Source: Armigeres subalbatus (lineage: Eukaryota > Arthropoda > Insecta > Diptera > Culicidae). Taken from it: a DNA stretch of 64,000 nt. Positions within the stretch are counted from its first letter, which is position 1. Each line of letters opens with the position of its first letter. Of the stretch, positions 1-11,370 are shown in pieces. The notes below the pieces were generated by a model. The model made no database searches and had not been told where the DNA came from. It worked only from the letters and a program-made list of their open reading frames with translations. A program made the position numbers and the translations under genes. The stretch is from assembly GCF_024139115.2 (NCBI RefSeq), contig NC_085139.1, positions 139,754,097 to 139,818,096 on the forward strand, read 5' to 3'.

Positions 1-745
1 CTATTAAGAATTTTCCAAAAAACAAAAATAAATAAGCACTTTTAAAAGCAAAAAATAGCAATTATAAAAGATGAATTTTCCATAAAGAAATGAAAATGTT
101 CCACGAAAAAAATACAAAATTTCCATAAATAAATCAATATTAGCAATAAAAAATAACAAAATTTTCCACAAAATAAATATATTTTTTCCATAACAAAATA
201 AAAATTTTCCACGAAATGATCAATAAAAAGCAATAAAAAAAATAAGAAAATTTCCATTAAAAATACAAGAAAGCAATAAAGCTGATGAAATTTTACATGA
301 ATTTTAAACGCTTTTAAAGAAGGGGTCATCTATGGGAAAAAAGCACAGTCTGATTGCTTTTTTATATTTCTTTATGGAAATTTTCTTATTTTTTTATTGC
401 TTTTTATTGATCATTTCGTGGAAAAATTTTATTTTGTTATGGAAAAAATATATTTATTTTGTGGAAAATTTTGTTATTTTTCATTGCTAATATTGATTTA
501 TTTATGGAAATTTTGTATTTTTTTTTCGTGGAACATTTAAATTTTTTTATGTAAAATTCTTCTTTTATAATTGCAATTTTTGCTTTTAAAAGTGCTTATT
601 TATTTTTGTTTTGTGGAAAATTTTTAATTATTTATGGAAATTTTGTTTTATTTGTGGAAATTTTATATTTATTTATTGCTCATACCCTGATTTCTTTATT
701 GGCAATTTTCTATTTTCTTATGGGAATTTTCTAATTGTTTAGGAG
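1..745. repeat. AT-rich long inverted repeat (foldback element), copy 1
   Basis: The stretch 1-280 is the reverse complement of about 351-636 at roughly 90 percent identity, leaving a ~70 bp loop. Both arms are built from short modules such as TTTATGGAAATTTT and TTCGTGGAA. The left arm runs into the window edge, so its true end is not visible. Bases 637-745 belong to the same family, because they match the reverse complement of 35275-35370. It looks like a non-autonomous foldback DNA element. No target duplication can be read and the superfamily is unknown. Apparent reading frames here are by-products of the base composition. Confidence 0.8.
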
Positions 746-989
746 GAGTATTTATTTTAGTCGCCTTTAAACATAGCGTGAGGCAGGTTATTCATGTAAA
801 TTGTTGGTTTTCTAGTATTTTTATTGTTATTGTAGCCGCAAGATCCTGCACTTTCCGTGTTATAAAACAGTTCCACATACGACGCATTGTGTCAAAATTA
901 GACCTGTAGTTGGTCGCATCACAGTTACTATAACTTACTGAGAAACAAGTGGTGTGGCTTAAAAAATACTACAACAGTCCGATAGTCCT

Positions 990-2184
990 TGGGCTATGCA
1001 TGTAGACCATAACGCTTTACTCCAGTAAAAACTTAGATAATGCAGAACATACGTTGTGATCACATTCTATTTCAAGGACCACAAAGAGTATGCACTATAG
1101 GGTGGCTCAAAAAACACTTTTTCAATTTTTTGATGGGCCGCCCTCTTATTCGTTTCTATTTGATGCCCTGATGCTCTGGACCAAATTTCAGCCAAATCGG
1201 TCAACGTTTGGGCAGTGCTAAACTCGTTGGAAGTTTATATGGGAAAATGTATGCAGAAACATCCAAAAACAGTGATTTCCAGTTGGAAGGCACAATTTAC
1301 GATCAAGAGCCATGATACTCATTCAGTTCTTGTAAAATAAAATACAGAATGTTATGCTGAAAACCGCGAGAAGATTAGAGTTTATTACGCAAAGATATTA
1401 GCATTTCACTGGAGTGTTGTAGGGGTGAATTTATTTCTTTTCAAAGGTAAAAGAAACGAAATTTGCTCCAACCCCACTGCAGAGAAATGCTAATAACTTA
1501 GCCGGGCAAACTCGAATCTTCTCGCGGTTTTCTGCATAACATTCTGTATTAAATTCTCCAAGATCTGAATGAGTATCGTAGTTCTTCATCGTAAGTTGTG
1601 TAGTTTAGCTGCAATTTACTGTTTTTGGATGTTTCTGCATACATTTTTCCATATAAACTTCCAACGAATTTAGCACCGCCCAAACGTTGATCGATTTGGC
1701 TGAAATTTTGTCCAGAGCATCAGGGCATCAAATAGAACCGAATAAGACGGCGGCCCATCAAAAAAATTGAACAAAGTTTTTCCCATACTAATTTGAGCCA
1801 CCCAAATGCACTACTTTCAAAGCTAGTCGATACACCTTTGGTTACGTATATAAATCCTAAGGCCTTTCTCCAGGGATTTCTCGTATGACTGAGGACTTAT
1901 CCGAGAATAACAATCACAATATATTCTAAGGATCACAAAGAGCATGTACCAATTTTAAAACATGTCCTTAGACTTCTGGTTACAAGTGTAGTCCTTAAGG
2001 CCCTACTCCAGAGATTTCTTGGATGATCCGGAGCATAGACTTTGAACGCATTATATGTTAAGTACCGCAAAGAGCATGTACCGTATTCGAATTTGAACGA
2101 TAGACCTTTGGTTACGCAGGCAGACCTTAAGATTTTACTCTAGGGATTCCTTGTATGACTGAAGTTTTACTCCATTCCACCGCC
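990..2184. repeat. Degenerate ~125 bp tandem repeat array, left part
   Basis: Several diverged head-to-tail copies share the order CAAAGAGCATGTACC, then a stretch like AGACCTTTGGTTACG, then CCTTAAGGC, TACTCCAGGGATTTC and TTGTATGACTGA. Copies can be seen around 1070-1095 with 1806-1900, 1925-2045 and 2058-2175. The array is interrupted by a MITE at 1098-1805 and by the composite that starts at 2188, and it resumes at 6819. It is a satellite-like array with no coding content. Confidence 0.7.
1098..1805. mobile_element. hAT-like foldback MITE with 8 bp target duplication
   Basis: The ends TAGGGTGGCTCAAA and TTTGAGCCACCCAA are near-perfect inverted repeats. The inverted similarity extends about 330 bp inward on both sides, so almost the whole 708 bp element folds back. 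It is flanked by identical 8-mers ATGCACTA at 1090-1097 and 1806-1813. An 8 bp duplication with TAGGG ends is typical of hAT superfamily non-autonomous elements. It contains no transposase. Confidence 0.88.
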
Positions 2185-2488
2185 TTAGGGGCCATCCAGA
2201 AACCACGTGGTCATATTTTTTAAGATTTTCAACCCCCCTCCCCCCATGTGGCTTATCGTGGTCATTTGGCAGACCCTCCCCCTCCCCCCCCTATGACCAC
2301 GTGGTTTTTTTCAAGTACAAAAATTTAAAAAAAAACCTTATGTAACTAAAACATATGGTTAATTCGATCAATTTTGAAGATGGACAATTTCAATTGATTC
2401 AAAATTAAACTAAACCCAGCATGGAAATTATAAATTTTCATGAAGTCGAAAATTTTGATTATGTTATCATGTTGTAATATGTATCAGG

Positions 2489-2554
2489 AATGGAGAAGAC
2501 TCTTATATACCGCACAGGCCACTTCGGCCTTAGTCTGAATAAATAATAATAATA
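2489..2554 (+). mobile_element. 66 bp stub of an RTE-like LINE 3' end
   Basis: The sequence containing GCACAGGCCACTTCGGCC and TTAGTCTGA matches the 3' end of LINE D near 47050-47085 and the 3' end of LINE C (reverse complement, 25812-25850). It ends in an AAT-repeat tail. A perfect 14 bp direct repeat, TAATATGTATCAGG, lies on both sides (2475-2488 and 2555-2568). This is an extreme 5'-truncated retrotransposition event. Confidence 0.9.
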
Positions 2555-3009
2555 TAATATGTATCAGGTATTAGGATATCTAGAACTCGCACACCTTCAA
2601 TGCTTCAGGAGGATATAAAAAAATGTGGGCTCGCGAATATCTCATAAAAATTTCGAGAAAAATTTATAGTGGTTTAGAAATTTTCCAAAATATCCCTACA
2701 CTTTTAATTTTTTCTAAATTTTTTTATTAGTGTTTTTTTTTGGAATAACTATAAAGTTCATCACTGAATATCCCTATAGATTCCTTAGAGTATTTGGGAC
2801 CTTCCATAGCTCTGGAGCTACTGGAAATTCTTAAGATATTAACCTCAGCGAAGCATCTGAACTGAACTTATACAATGAAAGGTTTATCAGAGAATCACAA
2901 AGTTAATATGTAATATTAGAGATGCAAATGAAACCTCCTACTGTTGTTTCTTTTGAGTAGCATTCCTGTAGAAATTTCAGTATTGTTTTCAGAATCATCA
3001 ATATTAGAA

Positions 3010-3240
3010 ATAAATAATTATAATTTTTTTTAATTGTTCATTGCTAATATTAATTTATTCATGAAAATTTTGTATTTTTCCGTTGAACATTTTGATTTCT
3101 TTATGGAAAATTCTTGTTTCATAATTGCAATTTTTGCTTTTACAAGTGCTAATTTATTATTGTTGTGTGTATTATTGTTCTTTATTGGCAATTTCCTATT
3201 TTATTATGGAAATTTTTATTTTTTTTTCTACTAAAGAGAT
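3010..3240. repeat. AT-rich foldback family, single-arm copy
   Basis: The order CATTGCTAATATTAATTTA, ATGAAAATTTTGTATTTTTC, ATAATTGCAATTTTTGC and TATTGGCAATTTCCTATTT follows the right arm of the 1-745 element. The opposite arm is absent, so this is a half copy or a deletion derivative inside the 2188-6815 composite. It has no coding meaning. Confidence 0.65.
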
Positions 3241-4540
3241 TTTAAATGCAAAGCTGGCTCATCTCTCAAAATTTCTAATTCTTCATTGAAATTTTATTTT
3301 GATATCGACTCGTGGAAGCAAATGATGCCATACTAAAAATATTTTCTCGGTCACTCTGATGGTTCTTTGGAATAATTTTCCAAGGAACTTCTATTCCACA
3401 TCTCGAATATGCTTCAGTAAATGGTCCTTTCATAAGCGACTCATAGAGAAATGGATGTATTATAGACCAATTATTATTTTGGAGTTCGGATCATTCGATT
3501 TATCCAATTAACCAACTTATGAATGATGTATGATATAATATCCCAGTAGGTCCATTGGGTTGATATGACTTCAATTATTATTTATACAATCTACTACAGA
3601 CTTTTTTGGTTATACAAAACGTCCAAAAGTCGTAATGTTTGAACTATTTGATCATTCAAGTCCGTGAACCCAGTGCTTCTAAGGCCCTACAAAAACAGTT
3701 TGCGAAGATACCTCATAGTCATTGCGCAACTTGCTGTTGACTCAAGATAATTTTGGGTACCTTGTCTCTTGGATCTCATGTTAATGGAAATTAGGGTCAT
3801 ATGCTTATTTCATCGGATTGGGTATATACCGATGATGAGAACATTGCAAATGTCTTGATTGATCTGGTAGATTCGTGGGTTGAACTTGAGAGCATTTTGA
3901 AGTACCTTGAGCATCTCGTGTTCCTGAATATTAATCACTGGCTTAACCTTCAGGATGACCCATCTTATTTGACCACCCATCTGTTTAGAATGATTCAAAC
4001 ATTTAAACTTCATTTACACGCTCTTAGAATCGAAATCTTCCCAAGGTTTTGGATATCTGAGTTTTCATGATCAGTCAAATTTGAGCTCCCATATTTTTTC
4101 TGTAAAGCCAATATCTAGATGAACAATTTTACTGAAGAAAATGATGGCCTAGCTTTCTTTTGTGATTTTATAGACAATCTAAAACGCTGGGCATATATGA
4201 CCCTTCATTCCTGAAAGGGTTGAGATTTGTTTTAGAATTCAATTTCGATCGTTATTATAACACTAGTTTTTAGCCTGGATTATTTTAGGAATTGGAGAGT
4301 TTTTTTCTGGAACACTGCCACTTTTTTCGTATCGCAGGAATCTCCTTAGTTCTTATTTAGAATTTCATGTTAATTTTTCTCTATGTCATAACCTTTTTCA
4401 TGCGCACTACTTGAATTTTGTGCATTTAGAACATTTAGGTGCATTATCAAATTTTTTCGATCAATTATGATAATTATTCAATATCATAAAAACTAGGCTT
4501 CTTAAGCCTAAATTATTGTCTACATTTATTGCTTAGATTA
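3241..4540. other. Unassigned AT-rich sequence inside the composite
   Basis: Nothing recognisable. The longest open frames are about 89 residues (3801-4070, plus) and 67 residues on the other strand. Neither has a familiar motif, and they overlap each other in antisense, as expected by chance. No repeat matching another part of the window was noticed. Confidence 0.4.
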
Positions 4541-5120
4541 ATTTTAAATTCCAAGATCTTCTTAATTTTCAAGAATAATTATTCTGGAGTTGCAAGGGAA
4601 ACCCTTCGGAATATTGATAAGAAATTTTTCGGAGTCTCCCCGGAAAATCTTTAGAATTTCAACGACATTTTTTCAGAAATTCCGAAAAATGGTCGGTAGA
4701 AATTTTTAAGAACTAGAAGAATCCGTAGAAGGATCCGAAATGCATATTTACGATGAAAATTCCAATAAACATCAAATTCCGAAGAATTTCAAGTATAAAA
4801 AATCCAGCTTACTTTTTTCCAAAATCCTGGGCAACTTTAATGAATCTTCAAAGGAAATTCTCCTAAATTTCCAATGGATTTTTTTTTTCGTTTCCCAAAA
4901 GAAATTCTTAGAAATTTTCAGCAGCTTTTAGCTGTACCTACAAATAAATCAAAATGACATCCCGAAGAAGAATGAATTCCCGATGAAATTTTGAAATGAT
5001 TTCTGGTTCAAGAGTGGAGAATTCTAAAGATTTATTGTTTGAAAATCCAAAGAATTTTTTGAAGGTAATCCATAGACTCTTCCGTGGAAATTCTAAATAA
5101 TGCCTCGAATAAAAAAATAC
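4540..5120. repeat. Degenerate short-period repeat of GAATTTCNGAAG-type words
   Basis: Variants of GAAATTCC, CCGAAGAATTT and TTTTCGGAGT recur every 20-35 bp, and similar words return at 5490-5680. It resembles a decayed minisatellite. Copies are too diverged to set an exact period by eye. No gene is supported. Confidence 0.4.
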
Positions 5121-5249
5121 TTGGAAAATTTAAAAAAATGTGATAGAACTCACAAAGAGCGTAAAAATGTATAACGAAAAATTTTCATTTCAAAATTCCG
5201 TAATTGAAAAAAAAATCAACGGAAATATCAAAGTGTTTTATGTGACATT

Positions 5250-5478
5250 GGCTCCATATTCCAACTGGAAGTTGGTCTGCTTCAACTTGAAAGCTTTTAT
5301 ATGCCAGCCATTGCACGATTATATATCTTGTGTAGCAAGTACGATGGATACACTATACCTAGGGTGTCGAGAATGTTTCCCACCCGAAAACATCTTAGAC
5401 AGGAACGAGAATCGAACTCGTCATCTCCGGATTGGCAATCCTACGCCTTTGCTCGCAAGGCTAACTGGAGACTGAACA
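5250..5478 (-). mobile_element. tRNA-derived SINE, minus strand
   Basis: Read on the minus strand, 5478 to about 5400 is tRNA-like. It has an A-box-like TTAGCCTTGCGAGCAAAGG, an anticodon-like TTGCCAA loop, and a T arm ACGAG-TTCGATT-CTCGT whose five-base stem pairs perfectly and whose loop contains the pol III B box. A ~150 bp body follows toward 5250. This is the structure of a mosquito tRNA-related SINE; the exact family name is uncertain. Its body differs from that of the 5695-5840 SINE. Confidence 0.75.
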
Positions 5479-5694
5479 TTTTGAAGTGTTGAATGTTCGA
5501 AAAACTAAATGAAGAAGAATTTCTGGTGAAGATTCGGAAGAATTTGTCGAAGAAATTCATTAGAATGTTTTTCCACCGAAAATTATATGTATTTCCCACA
5601 GGACTGTTTTTAATTTTCAGACAGAATTCACATGGAATTTTTTTCGGAGTTTCAAGGAAAATTTTTCGGAATTAACACTGGAGATGTTTTGTTT

Positions 5695-5840
5695 GGGCCC
5701 TCCTTAGCTGTGCGGTAAGATGCGCGGCTACAAAGCAAGACCATGCTGAGGGTGGCTGGGCTCGATTCCCGGTGCCGGTCTAGGCAATTTTCGGATTGGA
5801 AATTGTCTCGACTTCCCTGGGCATAAAAGTATCATATGTT
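5695..5840 (+). mobile_element. Feilai-type tRNA-derived SINE, plus strand
   Basis: It begins GGGCCCTCCTTAGCTGTGCG, with an A-box-like TAGCTGTGCGGT and the B box GGCTCGATTCC. It continues through GTGCCGGTCTAGG, GACTTCCCTGGGCATAAAAG and TATCAT. The same order appears at 18325-18600 and in part at 25483-25640, 27480-27660 and 52455-52630. The copy is short at its 3' end. The head is shared with the Feilai-type SINEs I recall from Aedes, by recognition and not by search. Confidence 0.85.
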
Positions 5841-6269
5841 TTGTTTTTTGTTTCATTACTAATTTGTAGCAAAATTTCCAAGCAAAATTTTTCAGAGATA
5901 TTTGTTCAAAAAAAGTTCTGAATGCCAGCACTGTATCAGGATTGTATGAAGTAATGTCAAAGTTTTTACAGGAAATTTCTTTACTTGATTTTTCCTGAAT
6001 ATCCACAAAAAAATTCTTTTGAATTTTTCTTCTTAAGATTTTTTCTTGGATTATTGTAAAAACATAACATTTTTCAAAATTGTAGCTGTAGTCCGCTGAT
6101 GAAAAAGTGTCGGCGGCGTGATGCCAAAAACCATCTGCGGCGGAATTTTTTTTAAAAATATTTTCCCATTTTTCCTATCCAAATTTTTTTTGTGGAAATT
6201 GAGACTGAATCGCAACCTGTTTTTTCGTTTATTTATGTATGGATATAGGATCTTAGGCTAAGATGATCA

Positions 6270-6380
6270 AATAATGCAGATATGCATCGGCGTTGCGACC
6301 GACGCTGCGTTATCGATTTTTCATGCGCACCTACGTCTTTTTAACGCTGAGTTGAAAAGACGCTACGTGGGCATCGGCCC
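6270..6380. mobile_element. End fragment of the GGGCCGATGCC MITE family
   Basis: The sequence ends GCTACGTGGGCATCGGCCC followed by TTA, matching the terminal inverted repeat of the complete MITE at 56140-56317. The left end is diverged and not clear. It lies 21 bp left of the TTAA-flanked MITE at 6402. Confidence 0.6.
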
Positions 6381-6401
6381 TTAGATGCGCTTTGCGTTTA
6401 A

Positions 6402-6622
6402 GGTCACTCCTGACGGAATCCAAGTTTAAAAGTGCTCGCGTTTTCGGGGGCACACCACTCGATTCAGAGGCGGCACACAACTGTCATTTTTGTTGATTTA
6501 GCTTTGCTGCGTCGCAGCATGCGTGAAATAATAAAAATGACAGTTGTGCGTTGCTTCCGTATCGAGTGGTGTGCCCCCGAAAACGCGAGCACTTTTGAAC
6601 TTGGATTCCGTCAGGAGTGACC
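6402..6622. mobile_element. 221 bp foldback MITE flanked by TTAA
   Basis: The arms starting GGTCACTCCTGACGGAATCC are inverted copies of each other for about 90 bp, through GTGCTCGCGTTTTCGGGGGC, with only a few mismatches. A TTAA lies at 6398-6401 and another at 6623-6626, the duplication expected for piggyBac-like elements; a TA duplication is the alternative reading. An apparent 62-residue frame across it only reflects the inverted repeat. Confidence 0.85.
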
Positions 6623-6818
6623 TTAATATTTAATCATCAAATTTTAATGATTTGTATTTTTTACACCGCTATTGTTATTCACCAAAAGTTTTTCGTGTAA
6701 AAAAAACCACGTGGTTCGAGAGCAACACCCCCCCTCCCCCCATGTGGCTTATCGTGGTCATTTGCCAAACCCCCCCCTCCCCCCATATATGACCACGTGG
6801 TTTCTGGACGGCCCCTTA

Positions 6819-7235
6819 CACCTACTATTCTAAGAGGCGCAATAAGCATGTAGCATTAGAGTGATTCAAAATTTGACTTTTGGCCCACTCCCCCCCCCGA
6901 TGCTTAACAACTTGGCTTGGCAACAACAACTGCCTTTCAGCTTGAGAAGTATTCTGTGTAGGCAACGGTCTTCCACATAAGGGTCAGTTTTCACAGTAAT
7001 TTCCATACAAACTTCAAATGACGTGTGCACAGTCAAATTATATCTAAAATTGCTTAAAATTTAGGAGGATTATTAAAATCGCAAATGCAATCGTTTAAGC
7101 ACAGGGGGGCAAAAAAGTCAAAATTTGAATCACTCTAATGTAGCATATTTGAAACTGGTTGATAGACTGGTTACGCGTGTAGTCTCATAGGCCTTACTTC
7201 AAGAATTTCTTGTATAACCATGAACAAAAGCTGTA
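6819..7235. repeat. ~125 bp tandem repeat array, right part
   Basis: After the composite the array resumes with CACCTACTATTCTAAGAGG and CGCAATAAGCATGTAGC. It is broken by the MITE at 6857-7137 and continues with TTTGAAACTGGTTGATAGAC, TGGTTACGCGTGTAGTC and TTGTATAACCATGA. These align in order with the left part, so the two halves were once continuous. Confidence 0.65.
6857..7137. mobile_element. 281 bp hAT-like MITE with 8-9 bp duplication
   Basis: The ends TAGAGTGATTCAAA and TTTGAATCACTCTA are inverted repeats, and similarity continues through TTTGACTTTT. The identical flanks ATGTAGCAT (6848-6856 and 7138-7146) make a 9 bp direct repeat; 8 bp would be the usual hAT length. It carries G/C runs inside and no transposase. 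Confidence 0.85.
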
Positions 7236-8590
7236 AACCTTGAAATCGATTGAAAATTGTTAAAGATATTAAAATGATAATTTATAGGAACCATCCACGT
7301 AGTAAAAAAATCAGATGACCCTCCCGATGTATCAACGTGATTTCCTTACAGATTCCTACATTTCATCGAGTTCTTGGATGTCACCGAGTTTCAGCTTCCA
7401 GCTATAAAAAGACATTTAAATATCACCACTTGAAGTTGAAAAAGGAACACAGATGCCCCATCGGCCGCATAAGGGTTAAACATATTTTTGGTTCTTATTA
7501 TGAGGTTCGGCTTTGTTTTTGTCCAGAGATCTGATGCGTTACGTGTTTCGGAAGTGATAGCTTAAACAGAAAGATTTTCGTAAAGCAGAAGACTCTGGTT
7601 GAAGACGGTGATCCAATCTTTTCCAAACCGTTTCTTGCCCTGCTCTATGGAATGTACAAAAAAAAAAGACTGAATACTAATTCATTGCAAAACTTTCAGC
7701 CTACTTGCAATCACTTCCGCATTACTCGCCACAATTATGCTCTTCAGATACCTCCCTCCACCCCTCCCTTTGCAAACAACATTTCAATGGGTCCTTGGAA
7801 TTGGATCCAATCGAACTAGTTTTCGCACTTTGAACAGCATAGCCGAGTGCAAAGAAAATCCACTTCTGATAGGGACCAACTTGTCCCCCATTCATGATGC
7901 GTGTTTCATCGAATATCGGCGCACTTTCCTGCTTGCTTAGATGTCCGTGATTATCGCGCTGTTAGTACTCGTAGGTGGCAAAATAACCACCTCTGTGGTT
8001 TCGCATCGCAGGCATCATTGAGCCTGAGCGTACGATAAAAACAGTTTTCTTCAAAGTTTCTTGCTTTTCTCCTCCGATTACGGCTCGTGCGTCAACGCCA
8101 TCGAGTCGGTGTTTGGTGTGTTTAATTGCTGCCTGCCATTACCAGTGCTACTCGGCGGCTTTTCCTCTCGGGGGTAGGTTCACCAGTCAGACTACGATCA
8201 ATAAAAGATGCCGCACAACAACGGCGGCGGTCGCATAAGTTGAGAAGCGAAAGGAAATTAGATGTTAGTAATATATGCCTTGCGAAGCCGGTTGTATGTC
8301 ACTTTGATTTGGCTTCCGATGCGACTGGGTTCAGTTAAATGACATAATATGCATTCAAGATTTAGGCTATTTCTAATCCGTTCGATGGGAACGCCTTTTT
8401 GGTTAAATTTATCAATAAAAGAATTACAATGTTCTGAAAACCCGATGTGAGAAGTGAAATAAGGAATGCTTTTTATCAGGCGATCAGGAGAACGATAACC
8501 AAGCCATATAATAAGGTACCGAGTGTCTCCAGTTATGGGCTCAGTTGCGTGTTTCGCTCATAACTTTTGTTAAGACAACATTATGCAGTA
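7236..8590. other. Unassigned, apparently low-copy sequence
   Basis: No repeat matching elsewhere in the window and no protein motif were seen. Short open frames (up to ~70 residues at 7737-7940 and 8126-8338) have no recognisable domain. This could be intronic or intergenic host DNA. Confidence 0.4.
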
Positions 8591-8765
8591 ATATGAATTG
8601 AATACCAATGGTAAGGTGCAGACCTTAGCTATCTTTTCTCCAAAGTGCTTATATTATTTTACAAAAACAGAAACATTTTGCGGCTACATATTTGGCCAAA
8701 GAAAATTTTACCATCTTTTAAAGCCGCTAGAAATGGTAAAAACCCAACTTAATTCATCGTATAGT

Positions 8766-9105
8766 AATACTGCCTTTCTCGCATTTAGCACCATTTAGTC
8801 ACGACACCAACCTTATATGGCGTTAATATGGTTCGATGCACCTTTTTCTTAATAACTTTCAAACGCAACGGTCGATTTCTATAAAATTAAATAAGGCTTT
8901 GTCCCCTGTTGAATGAAACTTGTTGCGAGGGTTACCATATGAAAAGTTGTCGAATGTTTTTCTTAGCTTTTGTGACCACATATACACACACATACACAGA
9001 CACATACACACATACATACACATGGTCGATGCTTCTATAAAAAGTTCGTTTTCGGAGTGAATTGATAGCCTTTCGGTATAACTTTGTTGTACGAAAAGCA
9101 AAAAT
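8766..9105. mobile_element. MITE family with TGCCTTTCTCG ends, copy 1
   Basis: It starts TGCCTTTCTCGCATTTAG and ends near GTTGTACGAAAAGCA, the imperfect inverted end. Related copies lie at 22732-22902 (ends TGCCTTTCTC and GAGAAAGGCA) and 40412-40676. Shared internal text includes TGAATGAAACTTGTTGCGA. A CATACACA-rich microsatellite sits at 8978-9022. No transposase is present. The target duplication is not clear. Confidence 0.6.
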
Positions 9106-11300
9106 ATGTAGTAAAATGCATATAAATTGATGAAAAAGAAAGTTTATTTATTTTAAAAGTTTTCAGTGGCAAAAATCACAAAATAATGGCTTTTAACGAC
9201 AAAATGAAAAAATGCCAGCGCACTTCAGAAACACGGGACGATCGCAACCATTGCAATAGATGGAGTATGCAGCGGCCTACATTCAGGTACATTTAGTGGT
9301 TAGACGACACGAACATTTCACTGGAATTTGGTATCACATAATTTGGTACACTTAATGTACTAAATGATAAAGTATAGCACTTACCTCTTTTCAATGTTGA
9401 ATGAGTTCGTGCTATTTTATTCAAGGAAACAAAACAACAATTAAAACTACTTGTTACAAATCGGACATCATAAGGTGGGAGTGGCTACTATCAAAACCTC
9501 GTTTTGAGAAATACATTCAAATATAACTTCATATGGCGTACATGATTTCGCTCACACAGAAATACGTCATGGGCCAGGGCAATACTCCAATGAAAACAGA
9601 AGCTTTGATGAACTTGGAGAATGCATGCCAAATGATATCAAGGTCAGTAGAAACTGAAACTGTTGGATTCCCCTGGCCAATTTCCATATAAAAACAGTGA
9701 ATCCACTGTGCCCTGTATGTGGAGTCGATGATCTGCTTTTCAATATTCCCATTTTCTCACAAGCTTTTCTTGCCTCAAACCGCCTTTAATTAAATTTGCT
9801 GCGCGCGTATCAACCTTTTACTTTGATGCCGCGCCTTGAATGCTCTTCTTTTCGAGACTGGGTGCACAAACAAAACAAGCAAAAGGTTGATTCATAGCTA
9901 GTTTTGTTTTCTCGTACTTTTCTTTTGAGCAGCTTTTTTAATTTTTCGACATTTTCTTGGCGGCTTTTTGGAACCTGCGACGCCAGCTGGTACGTGAACG
10001 TGATGTTTTTTTTTTCATTCCAATCGTGCGGACCGCGTGAACTTTATCTAGTTATTTATCGCACACTTATCCCAAGGTGGATTTTCACGCGCACATGCTA
10101 CGGCAACTAGTAAAAGTGTGACGAATCTCAGCAAAGCTGCGATTAATTACTCGTTCGGGCCAGTCGTACTGAACCTATTGTAAATGAAGCGCAAAGCCAG
10201 CACCTTTCGAGGGTCAACAACGTGCATTCAACAGCCGGATAAATTGGAAATTGGCTTTTGTTTGGGCTCGCACAATATTAACGAAAAGGAAAAGTTTTCA
10301 CTACTCAAAGTTTGGGGTGTGCAAGTCAGACGATTCCCTAGCATGCTGGCGGATAAAAATTAAAAGACATTTGAGATGGATGAAGATAGTTCACGGAAAA
10401 GGTGATAACGCTTCCTGGTTACATACCAAAAAAGGTTACTTTTAACTCTAGACGACGACGAGGAAAAAATGATTCATTTCGGTCTTTTTTAGCATAGCAT
10501 TGCATAGGTGAAATATATAATTAAAAAATATAGTTTCATATTAGCAGTGTTACTGCCGCTAACCGCAAGTCGAGCATATCTGAATTTTTGCCAATTTTGA
10601 GTAATTATCATGTATCACTTTATTTTCACATGTACTATGCATTATGCTATTCTATGGGAGAAGTTTGTTCTAGAAAAGTGGAAAAAATACCAAGTTAAAT
10701 TGTCCCATATGAAAAAGTAGTCGCAAGTTAGTCACATTGAGTAAAAGTATCAAAAGTATCAAAACAAATCATTTCGAAAGAAAAAATCGTAGGAAAATGT
10801 AGCAACAGTTCTTTCGAATACGCTTTGGTTTATGATAATAAAGTTTTTATTTAAGGTGACATTCCATTTTACTTCATAAGCAACGAACTTAAGTACTATT
10901 GTGAAGTCATTCTGATTTATCACCCAGATATTGAGTTGGGTTTCAAACTGATTGTTGCTTGTTTGTTACCATTTACCCAATAAAATTGAACGATGAGAAT
11001 AAGGCGTAATCAACCTATTTCCGAATGTTATTCATATGAGTCACGATGTTAACCTTCAAAACAAACGAACTTACCTGGTAATTGCATTTTCGAAATCTGA
11101 GAATGATTTTATCAACCGATTTATCAGCTTATAGAACCATTTACAATGAAATTCCTACTATTTGTATTCTCAGCAGTGTTCTCCTCTTCCCAATGAATGC
11201 AAAATCCAATGATAGTCATGCTTACAGACACGTCCACGTGCCAAAACATGGCTGTAACAAAGTGACAAGTAGTGGGAATGACGTAACGAGATTGACGATG
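9106..11300. other. Unassigned sequence
   Basis: No conserved motif, tRNA, or repeat shared with the rest of the window was found. Open frames are all below ~80 residues. It may be host intergenic or intronic DNA, or a transposon family not otherwise represented here. Confidence 0.4.
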
Positions 11301-11302
11301 GG

Positions 11303-11370
11303 TCATTAGGCCGAAGGTAATAAGGTCGAATGGTCATTTGGCCGAATGACCATTAAGCCGAATAAGTGAG
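11303..11370. repeat. Short GGCCGAA / GGTCATT repeat tract
   Basis: Variants of GGCCGAATGACCATT and GGTCGAATGGTCATTT recur about every 16-20 bp and are partly palindromic. This is a minisatellite-like tract next to the purine-rich run. Confidence 0.65.

Larger units (their letters stand above)
2188..6815. mobile_element. PIF/Harbinger-like composite flanked by TTA
   Basis: The outer ends GGGGCCATCC and GGACGGCCCC form an inverted repeat that continues as AGAAACCACGTGGTCATA. Both ends are flanked by TTA (2185-2187 and 6816-6818), the duplication expected for PIF/Harbinger. Each end also carries a C-rich core containing ATGTGGCTTATCGTGG, at about 2240-2285 and 6725-6775, and these two cores lie in the same orientation. 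It could be one large non-autonomous element or two ~125 bp MITE copies with intervening DNA trapped between them. I see no transposase. It interrupts the ~125 bp array. Confidence 0.6.

Noticed and set aside
42..329. 95-residue minus-strand frame rich in Phe, Leu and Ile, looking like membrane segments
   Set aside because: It lies in the AT-rich foldback arm; the inverted arm makes similar frames, and hydrophobicity follows from T-rich codons.
6432..6620. 62-residue open frame
   Set aside because: It spans the inverted arms of the 6402-6622 MITE, so both halves are the same sequence in opposite directions.
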